Of a DNA stretch of 64,000 nt, positions 54,486 to 64,000 are shown in pieces. Numbering within the stretch: position 1 is the stretch's first letter; each line of letters begins with the position of its first letter. Source of the stretch: Megalonaias nervosa (taxonomy: Eukaryota > Mollusca > Bivalvia > Unionida > Unionidae); the NCBI GenBank assembly GCA_016617855.1, contig JAECUM010016850.1, positions 1-64,000 on the forward strand, in the 5' to 3' direction. Made by a program: the position numbers and the translations under genes. The notes below the pieces were generated by a model. It ran no database searches, was not told the origin of the DNA, and saw only the letters and a list, made by a program, of their open reading frames with translations.

Positions 54486-56222
54486 TTGCATGGGACATTA
54501 CAGCTGATGGACAATTTGATATTAAAATTTTAAGGTCAAGAGCCCAAGTTCGCAAACCTCTTAAATGGTTGCAGTAGGCGGGAAAAAGTGGTTTGGGAGG
54601 AAAACAGTATTGTATCAAATGATTCTTTTTCAAGGGATGTTGCCTCAAATAGGTGATAACAAAAGTTACAGCTTATCTGTCTTTTGACAAGATAAAAAAT
54701 ATCAGTAGCTGAAAAATAATGCTTGTTTATGTTGCCTGTATGATGATGCCGAAGTTTTGAGAAGAGATATATCGGTCATCTGCAATAAGTGTCCACTCCA
54801 AGAGCTGCAGTGGACCTTATTATTACCCATGGCATGGATTATCGATATTTTGGATTCTATGGAAAATAAGTGAACAAATTTCATCTCCTGATAGCATGGA
54901 TATGTTTCATAAAGTCGTAGCATGTTTTGATGTTACACATTCTGTGGTGACATTTTGTTCCAAAGCATGCCCAAAGGACAACCATACTGAAAAATTGGGC
55001 TGTCAGACAGAATTTTTGATTGCCTAATTAGAAATTCTTTGACATGATTTGAATTTTGTTGTTTAATGTGTAATGAAATTATTTTTTTCTCAGCAAATGA
55101 TACCAGATATGTGTGATTTAATCAACTCCAGAATTTTAAAAATCATGATTTATTAATTTCTCACAATGCTCTTGGAACATATAGAAGCTCTGACATTGAT
55201 AAAATAGAACAACAATATTAAAATAAAATTGATTCTAAATGTTTAGTAATTCTAATTTTTCCTGGATAAGTAACATTTCAAAAATGCTGTAGTCAAATCT
55301 CAATATATGGTATGGATTTAATATTACAGACAAGTTCAATATCTATCTATGGTTGCCAACTACAGATGTTAATAGATCTCATTCAGGCACTAAACACATT
55401 TTCCTGTCCAGTGTTTCATTAAATAATTATTTTATAAACATATCATTGTATTATTTAGTGTTGAAACTTTAGGAGCCTTAGCAAACTGCAAAAACGATCT
55501 TAATATGCCAAGGTAACTTCTGTAATTCATGACCTCCTGTGAATTAGTATAGAAATTTTCACTGAAAACATTTCCATCAAATTACATGCCTTTCCATACC
55601 CATATGTTATCAGAAAGGTCTTGAATTGGTTGGCAAAGCACAAACATAATTGGTTGGTAAAGCACAAATATAAGACCTGTTTGACAAGGGGTCAGTTGAC
55701 ATTTCAGTCATATGAGTAACTCGTACTCCTAATTTGAACTCGTTGTAATTAACATGTTTATAATACAGGTTGCCTGATTCATTTTGAACATATATTATTT
55801 GTTGAATGCCATTTTTAGAAAATTCTGTAAGCAACTGCTTGATAATGCAGACATTTTGCATTAAACAATATGTGCAGTTTAAAGTGTTGGAGGTACTCCT
55901 GCAAAAGCAGTCTAGTTCCCTGACCAACTTTTGATTCAGATATAAAACCCAGATCAGAATCAAACATGGACAAGCCAGTATCCTGATTTTACTGCAAGAA
56001 TCATATTTCTTCAATTTTTGCTAATGTTCCCTAGGTCCATATTTTAAGGGTTATTCCGTAAGACTTACAGTCGAATCATAAGGATTGGCAGCTCTACATT
56101 TGGGAAATGTTTGCTTCATTGGATGAATGGAGAATTATGTATAAATAGAACAATTAACTGTAGTTTTATTACATATCAAAACTTGATGGTACATCTTTTT
56201 TTAATGTTCAGACTTTTATGTG

Positions 56223-56226
<4 letters not shown>

Positions 56227-56272
<46 letters not shown>
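56227..56272 (+). repeat. (TA)n microsatellite
   Basis: About 46 bp of uninterrupted TA dinucleotide. Confidence 0.97.
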
Positions 56273-56275
<3 letters not shown>

Positions 56276-57769
56276 GTTCCCATGCTACCGAGAGAATGGG
56301 AAAAAGTTGAGATTAAAAATAGGTTTGTTCCTGACTTTATTTTTTTAAAAGCTCATCAGTGTTGGAAAATAAACGAGGAATTTTAGGCTGTCACTTTATT
56401 TAGATAGAATGGTTGCAGCAACAGCGAAAAAAAAAACACTTGCCAAAAATTGAAATTTAATGGAATGTGGGTTTAAAGTTTTGATTTAAATAACAAGAGC
56501 TTTTGGAAGTTGTGGAACTCTTACATAAGTTGATATACAATGGCTGTGTAGATCACTTGGATGTATGCAAGTCTCCATCAGTACTTCATTCAGTCAACAA
56601 ACCACAAACATGTCTCTTAAACACGTGTCCAATTAATTATCTTGAAGCACTGAGCAGCAAATAACAGCAAAGAGATATATAATGTCAATGCCTAATGTCA
56701 GAATAAAGTTGGAATGTGTACTGCATAAACTGACAGGAAAATGCTGGCAAGTGTATTAGGAATGGTGCATGATGAAAGTTTCAAACCAAAGTAATTAAGT
56801 AGTAATCTTGTCTCAGTTTCCGTTGAATGTCACCTTTTCCAGACATGCAAAGTCATTTTACAAGCAAGTTTCTACCTATGACAGGCCAGTGAAAATGAAG
56901 CTTAAATTGTGTTACACCAAGAAATTTTGCCACAAATTCTATGGCAGACAGTCTGCCCCACTGAGATTCTGAATTTTGGATGGCTTGCAAATAATGAAAT
57001 TTAATTATATGGGCTGATCATTGTGCACAGATGGCAACTTGAATCTCTTTTTTCTCCATCCATTGCATCATATATCTCCAAAACACACCATCAGATAGCA
57101 CTATCTCTTTGAATTTACCACCTTTCATTCCATTGGCTCTTTCACCTCTTTTATGAACTTGTCAAATGATGTGTACAGATCTGTCAGTAGTTTAAGAACC
57201 ATTGACCTGAGTCAGCATTCCTCCATGCAAAAATCTTAGAGCATGTGCTAGTGCTACCTTGCAAATCCTGAACTTGCAGGTTAAACATTTTAGCTAAGAA
57301 AGCTAAAGTTTATCTCCCACATATGTTGTACTCTGCAGTTTAGTATTTTAAAGGTTAGATTTTAAACAAAAAGAATTTCCAGTTTTCCTCACTGGTTATA
57401 CTAGCTATGTAAAAAGATATTGTATATCTTAGGTATTTTTAAAAGATCTTTTGATTCCCTTTTTTTGGTGTATGATTGATGGGTGTAATATGGGTTATAT
57501 AGTTAACAGATTGGCCTTCCTTCAGATGTGCACCTCTCCAAAAACTGCTTGCCCCACTTGGTCATTTTTACTCCCTGGACTTCAGAGGTAAATTATAAAA
57601 AAAGAGCCAATAACTTTTGTTACATTTGATATATTTGGTAATTCATTCATTGCACTTTTCAGAAACTGGTATTGTCTAGTTGGACAAAATTTGTTTTCCC
57701 TATTTTAATCAGTTCTAAAGATAGTGTAGTTTAGACTAATTTGAACATGGAAGCGGTCATTTTGGTTAG

Positions 57770-58212
57770 CTATGTGCTTAGGTTATGTACAGTTTCCACA
57801 AGTACGATATCCTGAGAAATTTCAGCCACACAGTACATGAAAGTAACATGAAGGTTTGCCAGCATTCTCTTCATTGTGCATGTTGCAGATGTAAACAATT
57901 TCACCTTACACCTGTCACTCAGAAGTTCATAAAATCTGTAAAGTGCCCCCTTACCTCTGAGGTTATTTCCTAGCATATGACAGAAATGGCACAGGATGTT
58001 CCATTTGGGCTAATGTTCTTTGCATAAATGTTTAGTCGGTTATGCTGCTCTCTCAGGAGTTCATAATATCTATAGAGCGTTCCCATTGGTGGTAGTTGGA
58101 GTGATCTCCCCTTGATGCAGGGATTGGTGCCAAATTCAGTGAATACTAAAGTTACTACTTCCACTTGTTCCGAGTAGCACACTCTCTCTTGATGAGAAGC
58201 CTTGTAATCCAC
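57770..58212 (-). other. Two tandem, coding-like, related open frames (unknown)
   Basis: Minus-strand frames 58212-57970 and 57976-57770 share a motif: GTLYRYYELLREQHNRL in the first, GALYRFYELLSDRCKVK in the second. The first also has FTEFGTNPCIKGRSLQLPP and follows an acceptor-like CCTGTAG. Codon composition looks protein-like. I do not recognise the family. It could be exons or a pseudogene of a gene on the minus strand, or a duplicated retroelement piece. Confidence 0.3.
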
Positions 58213-59138
58213 CTACAGGTGTTGGAAGTTATTCTACCTTAAAGCAAATGGGAGGAGTTTTCTCTTTGAAGGGAAGTATACACCATCTATAATTCTCCAT
58301 CTTTTTCTTCTTTCTTTCAGCGACAAAGTTTTTTGATTTTATCATTTTGTAAAATTATAACTTTGTGACATGCACACACGTAGGAACCCCTTGTATGTAC
58401 CTGCTTGGGTTGCTTGTGTAGCCTCTCAGATTAGCTTTATTTATGTGCAGGTACTGTGTGTGCTATAGAAAACTCAAATTTGTTTTATAATTTTGTCAGC
58501 AGTCAGACACATTTAAGTTTTCTGTACATTGTGTTTGGTCATAGTGCTCACTCTGTAGTTATTAAAAACGAAACTTTTGTGACTTTATGTTTATGGGCAG
58601 AGTGTTTGTCCATTTGTATAGGCAAGTTATATCATAATTTGTTTATAGGGTCCACTTTGTAAGTATTAATAGTGATGCTTCAGTGCTCTTACCTGTATAG
58701 AATACCACATGAGCACTTCTTACAAGTAAATTGTTACTTGATGTGTAACTCTGTACCTCCGCTCTCTGAATTCATAAAGCAAGACACATGCTGGGTTACA
58801 ATATATGCATGTCGTCTTTATTTTTATCTTACACATTTACAACCATGGGCTGGTTGAAGTGTAGGCTATGCAAACATTGCACGCAGGAATAACAATCATT
58901 CGGGATACCTAGCTTTCTCCAGTTGCAGCTTCATGAACTGATGTTAGATATGTGCCTCGTGGACAGAAAGTCACTTGGCTGCAGGACTGAAAGGCACAAA
59001 AAGGGAATGCACAGAAGTACACTTTGAATGAGGAGGATGCAAGACCCTAGTGTCAACAAACTCTTCTTCTCACAGTGACACCTTCCATCAAATTTGTATA
59101 GGGTATTGTATAAGACCCACAATCCAAATTTTTACATG

Positions 59139-59393
59139 GGTCTGGGTGACCGAGTGGCCTAAAGTGCTTGCCTTTACCAATCACTGCCATCTCACCTCTG
59201 TCCATGTGGGTTCAAGTCTTGGGCTTGGCCAGTGTGGGTATGTGAGAAGGCGTGCCTGTAGCTTCCCATGGGTTGGTGGTTCTTCATGAGTTTTTCCCAT
59301 GTTCTTCCCCCACCAGTTATACCAGTTGCCATGTATAGCATATCTTGTGCTGAGAAATGGCATTAAATCTAAAACAACAATGACACCAGGAGT
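59139..59393 (+). mobile_element. SINE family B, copy 3
   Basis: A diverged copy with GTGACCGAGTGGCCTAAAGT, ATCACTGCCATCTCACCTCT, GTAGCTTCCCATGGGTTGGT and CCATGTATAGCATATCTTGT, ending in a short ACAACAA tail. Confidence 0.88.
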
Positions 59394-62079
59394 AGACAGA
59401 GACAGTGCAACCTGCAACTGGTGGAAAGATATGCAGTGCTCTCCACTTTCACCTTTCCCAAAGACTGCCATAAAGCCAAAATAAGATTGCACAGAGATGC
59501 TGCCAGGGCATGAATTTGCATGAATCATGCAAAATTTGAACAAATTTGCACACTTGGAGAGCACTGTTGCACAAGAAGTCCCACAGATTAGTTTAAACTT
59601 GCACGTATGAAAATTTACTATCCGCAGTATACAATTTTATATTCAGCCATTCACCCTTCAAGTGCTTGTTGTGACATAAGTCATGCCTGTAGAGGTGTCA
59701 TAGTTCTTTTGGCTTGACATGAATGGTTGTTAAACTAAATTTGATTGGCACATTGGGCCCTGGAATAAGCATTCTATCATAGTTTGAACATTGCTTCAAG
59801 GAAGTTTTACAAATGTGTATTTATAATACAGGATACCTAGAAAACCCAAAATGCCTAATTCCCAGCATGGTTCATCATCAGATAATGATTTCGTTCAGCA
59901 AATATTGGCTGATGATAGTGTTGAAGGCAATTTACTTTTAAAGTTATGAAGAATATCAGATTAGTGGAGCTGGGAAAATGTTAATGGAGATACCAGTGAG
60001 TGATTTTTAACCTGAAAATGGTGTTATATACAAGTCTAATGTACATGCTGGATGGACAAAAACAGAAGGCATACCCGTCAAAGCCCCCTTTTAAGTGGTA
60101 TTTTGAAATGTAGAAAAGGCAGAATAACTAGCGGAATTAAAATACCGACAATTTCAAAGTAGAGTGCAATTTTCAATTATTTTCTCAAACAATGTGGGAT
60201 CTTGTACTAGAAAACCATATAGCTATATAAAGGTTAAGATAAATTTAATAAAATAAGAATCAAAATGTCTGAACAAGCACATTTTGGCATTAATAGACTT
60301 AAAATCCTAACACAGCATTATGGAGCAGATAGTAAATCTGACATAGTTGTCAGTAGCATCAATTGAATAAAGTGTAACTTTGGCAGAGCTTATGTTAGTG
60401 AAAAATCTTATTTTGGAGTAGAAGTATCCAAAAGAAAATACCTCTGAGCTGTGGAATATTGTACTTAACAACCATAATGAACAATTTACAAACTTGTTCC
60501 AGCTGGCTTAGCTAGCTATATATAAAACCTTAAGACAGCAGACTCTGAAAGGAGGTTCTCAGTACAGAACAATATTCATACACAGGTAAGGAACAGATTA
60601 AGCTCAGAAACAAGAGATTAATGCTCATACTGCTAGGGGCAACATGTTTTAAAGATTTTGATTTCATTAGGGCTCTAACAGTGGAACAGGGAGAGAGATG
60701 GATATTGAAGTGTTAGTTAAATATTGTACTATGGCCATTTCCTCCTCCCCCTCCTTTTTATTCTACCCCCCCCCATTATTTATGTGTCAAGGTGGGAGCA
60801 CACACACCCCCCATTAGATAAAATCCTGGCAGCATCTCTGGATTGCAACCATTCTCTTTCTAACCTTCTCTTGAATGGCCACGTCAAGGAAATACATACC
60901 ATATATCTTTGCTTATAAGAGTAGACAAATTGCAAACAACAGATCCTGATCGGTCTTATCATATAATATTGCCTGTAGATTATAGTCTATGTAGTTTATT
61001 CGACTGATTACTCCTAACAGACTGCACAGAACCAGATCTTGCAGCACATTATGCAAATGCAGATCTGGGTATGTCAAATTTGCAGTTGGACTCGTCTTAT
61101 AAGTAAGTATATATGGTAAACAAGCCAACAAAATGGCAAATTTCCCTCTGACGCAGTCTCAGGGACCAAGGAGGGATTTTCATGGGAATAAACAAAAGGA
61201 TAGAAAGGATGTCTCTAGGACACAGGATCCATTCCTATACCAGTAGAAGACCACAATTCTCAGGAACAAATATATAGACAGGAAGTAAAGAGAAGGCAAT
61301 TATTTTCATCCAAGTTTCTCTCCATACCAGCCTCCCAATAACAAGAAACGACATTTTCATACAGCCTTTGTCAGATATTCCACTGGGGCTCCTATTCTTT
61401 GCTGCAGAATGGGAAAGTAGTAGCTATTTTGATCAATGGACCTGTCCATTGGTTTCACAGGGCCTCAATATCATGTTCACTGCACCTCCTACATTGTACA
61501 GTGCCCTCCACTGCGAGAAAGCAATATTCTCCAGAAAAAGGAGGTTAATATCTTTCACAATGTCAGATCACCAGGTTTTATTTGAGAGCATCCTCAATTA
61601 TTTTGTTTACATCCAGTGAATCAAAATCGAAACACCAGTGCTGGTCATAGAATATCGTTCAGGAGGGAGACTTCATCAGTGTAAATCTGCAAGATGCATG
61701 TCTACATGTCCAAATTCAATTTACAAAGAAGAGAGGATATGTTTAGTAGGAGAAATGAAGAATTTTGTCACAGTGGTGTGCAAGTGTGAAAACATTTTCT
61801 TGCTTTAAGCATCAATACCTCAACAGGCTAACTTCCTACATTGGCTCTTTGACAATAAACATTTACTTGTCAATTACATTTGAAGGCTACCCCATGATAC
61901 CTGGCATGATGCGTAACAAGGACTTACCTGATATTCTGTCAAATTTTGATTTTTACACGTCCAAAGGTGTTTGCTCTGTACTCAAAGTTGAATCTATCAT
62001 GGGTGCTAACCTGGCTGGATAAGACACAGTTTGAACCGATCTCAAGAGCTTCATCAGTTCGCCTCATATTAGACCAGCT
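59394..62079 (+). other. Intergenic region with hAT relic
   Basis: AT-rich intergenic DNA. It contains the hAT transposase relic (60484-60708) and a short coding-like stretch after an acceptor-like AATACAG (59832-59949). Elsewhere I see nothing identifiable. Confidence 0.55.
60484..60708 (+). pseudogene. hAT transposase C-terminal (dimerisation) relic
   Basis: One frame reads FTNLFQLA then, after a shift, ADSERRFSVQNNIHTQVRNR and LSSETRD; another shift leads to DFDFIRALTVEQGERWIL. The order A(D/E)(S/C)ER.FS.QN.I.T..RN.L leading to an F.F..A...W...R-like end is the hAT dimerisation domain, close to the ZNF862-like branch. Two frameshifts and two stops show it is dead. Terminal repeats were not found. 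Confidence 0.72.
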
Positions 62080-62086
62080 TCCTAAT

Positions 62087-62347
62087 TGTTGTTGTTGTTG
62101 TTGTTGTGGGGTTTAACACCATTCTTCAGCACAAGATAGACTCTACATGGCGGCCATTATAAATGGTGGAGGAAGAATCCGGGAAAACCCCGGAAAGAAC
62201 CACCGACCCACGAAAAGATACTGGCAAGCTTTCTCACATACCCACATTGGCCAGACCCGAGACTCAAACCCACGCAGACAGAGGTGAGATGGCAGTGATC
62301 CATAATGATGAGTGCTTTAGACCACCCGGCCACTCGGGGCCCTCGTG
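62087..62347 (-). mobile_element. SINE family B, copy 4
   Basis: A reverse copy starting with the TTGTTG tail and ending in the GGGGCC head. It is flanked by a 9-bp duplication TCCTAATTG (62080-62088, 62348-62356) that overlaps the tail start. Confidence 0.9.
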
Positions 62348-63226
62348 TCCTAATTGCACAGCGATGGCAGGCAGAATCAATTAAATACATGCTTTATCAG
62401 TTGACCTGAACTGCTTGCAGTTCCGATGTGATGGGCCAGTGTTACCCATGATGTCCCCTGCTTTCATTGCAAAGAACAGATTCTCACTTGTGGGAAATCA
62501 TTCTTTTGTGTGCAAACCTATGCCTATTTTGGAGATTTCATGTCAAGGTTGCCTACAGAACCTGGGTAGAGCTCAGAATGGTACCTGAAAAGAACTGAGC
62601 TGGTTCATCAAAGTCTATTCTTAACCTTCACAGAGGGAAAGGATGACATAAGTACAGGCACTCTTATCCTGAAACAAATGTGTTATCCACTCTGCATATC
62701 GAAAATTAACCCAAGATCAAATGAACATGCTACACATTGCAATTTATGAGGTAAGGGTAGTTGCAACAAGCACTGCATTTGAGTGAAATTGTTCAGTATC
62801 TGACATTATACAAACTGAGATAGGGTAGGAGGCAACTTTCTCCGGCTTCTATCTCAGAGACCTTTCATCCCAAAAGGCTCAGGTAGACCTGGTGGGACAC
62901 CTCGCTGCAGTGTTACAATTTACCTTTCTGAGTTGATCAACAGCCTAATGACTTAGCTGTATACGCAGGAGCGAAGTTTTCCCTGTTTCATTTAAGCCGT
63001 ACCTCGGCATAGGGAGTCTTGTTAAGCCGGTTATCAATCAAGGAGCTACATCACATACCCAAGGCAAGAGGATATGGCCTCTCACGGGTAAGGGGATATA
63101 ACTCTACCTCCTACCTATTCTGTTAAGTTATTATGATTGGGTAACATAAATGAACCAAAGAAACCAATTTTTTTTTTTTTTCTAGTAAATTATGTTTCTT
63201 CGATAATATTTAACCATTCATAAAAC
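62348..63226 (+). other. Intergenic region between two SINEs
   Basis: No gene. Short inverted sequences AGATAGGGTAGGAGGCAACT (near 62818) and its approximate complement near 63098-63122 could be the ends of a ~310-bp MITE, but no target duplication is visible. Confidence 0.4.
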
Positions 63227-63239
63227 ACATACACCCACC

Positions 63240-63487
63240 GGGGCCCCGAGTGGCCGAGTGGTCTAAAGCGCTCACCGTTACGGATCACTGCCATCTCACC
63301 TCTGTCTGCGTGAGTTCGAGTCTCAGGCTCGGCTAACGTGGGCACGTGAGAAAGCCTGCCAGTAGCTTCTCGTGGGTCAGTGGTTCTTCCCGGGGTTTTC
63401 CAGGGTTCTTCCTCCACCAATTATACTGGCTGCCATGTATAGCCTATCTTGTGCTGAAAAATGGCGTTAAACCCTACAACAACAACA
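63240..63487 (+). mobile_element. SINE family B, copy 5 (most complete)
   Basis: The head GGCCCCGAGTGGCCGAGTGG has the full tRNA-Leu/Ser-like A-box, with B-box GAGTTCGAGTCTC and a (CAA)n tail. It is bounded by an exact 13-bp duplication ACATACACCCACC (63227-63239, 63488-63500). Confidence 0.95.
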
Positions 63488-63756
63488 ACATACACCCACC
63501 AAGCCACTCCGCAGTTATTTCCTTCCAGAGAGCACAAATTCAGCTCCAGTAGCAACTGAAGTATTCACAGAATTTGCTGTCAGTCAATGTATCTAAGTGA
63601 GATTGCTATTTAACTGCCATATATATATATTGGCAGGTAAATTTTACCTTTTTTAGCAGAAAAGTTTAGCCAGGGAGAGCTGAGTTTGCGAGGTAGTAGT
63701 ATGTCTCACAAGGTATTATGATTGGGTGAGTATTATCAAAGGAACCTACTTTACTA

Positions 63757-64000
63757 GAGCCGAGTGGTCTAAAGCGCTCTCCGTTACAGATCACTGCCAT
63801 CTCACCTCTGTCTGCGTGGGTTCTAGTCTCGGATTCGGCGAATGTGGATATGTGAGAAAGCTTGCCAGTAGCTTCTCGTGGGTCGGTGGTTCTTTCCGGG
63901 TATTTCCCGGTTTCTTCCTCCACCATTAATACTGGCCGCCATGTATAGCCTATCGTGTGCTGAAAAATGGTGTTAAGCCCTACAACAACAGCAACAACAA
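63757..64000 (+). mobile_element. SINE family B, copy 6 (runs off window)
   Basis: GAGCCGAGTGGTCTAAAGCG through GTGTTAAGCCCTACAACAAC. The tail reaches the window end, so the right boundary is unknown. Confidence 0.9.

Larger units (their letters stand above)
54486..59138 (+). other. 3' UTR and downstream intergenic region
   Basis: It starts with the gene's 3' UTR (possible AATAAA at 55222-55227) and continues as AT-rich DNA. A TA microsatellite is at 56227-56272. On the minus strand a pair of similar open frames lies at 57770-58212. I recognise no gene. Confidence 0.65.

Noticed and set aside
61368..62022. Open frames at 61368-61619 and 61765-62022
   Set aside because: No motif, splice or repeat evidence; treated as chance.

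Overview
This window is nuclear DNA of an invertebrate animal, most likely a mollusc. It is AT-rich, with long introns, tRNA-derived SINEs, LINE fragments, DNA transposons and many minisatellites. The mollusc call is an inference. It rests mainly on the AAGGGAGA/TCTCCCTT palindromic repeats at 12.4-12.6 kb, which are common in molluscan genomes, and on the general repeat style.

One host gene accounts for most of the window. A single-copy homologue of human C9orf78 (TLS1 / HCA59, Hep_59 family) runs on the + strand from 155 to 54485. It has nine exons with consensus splice sites whose phases all agree. The joined reading frame is 291 codons including the stop (290 aa), against 289 aa as I recall for the human protein. 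Its introns hold almost everything else. I see no second convincing host gene in 54.5-64.0 kb.

Intron 3 (9248-32968) carries the most notable object: a 17,131-bp Maverick/Polinton (adintovirus-like) endogenous element at 11505-28635. It has 207-bp terminal inverted repeats and a 5-bp GTACA direct repeat on each side. Left to right it encodes a small ORF, protein-primed DNA polymerase B, an HNH homing-type nuclease, two unknown genes, a parvovirus-type PLA2 domain joined to a chromodomain integrase, an adenain-like protease with a tiny overlapping hydrophobic ORF, two pVI/pX-like minor virion proteins, a double-jelly-roll major capsid protein, a penton-like protein, an unknown gene and the FtsK/A32 packaging ATPase. 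A divergent right arm then encodes a fibre with phage-tail-like repeats and a discoidin-like tip, followed by four uncharacterised genes. Most genes carry stops or frameshifts, and polB has lost a catalytic Asp, so the copy is defective.

Next to it in the same intron are a LINE with a perfect 13-bp target duplication (28946-30633) and a pogo/Tigger-like element with TA duplications (30722-32148). Intron 2 has another LINE with an apparently chimeric 5' end. Introns 4, 5 and 6 each carry one copy of the same long internally repetitive element. Intron 7 holds three minisatellites, one beginning at the exon 7 splice donor. Downstream of the gene are four copies of a tRNA-Leu/Ser-like SINE, a hAT transposase relic and unassigned sequence.
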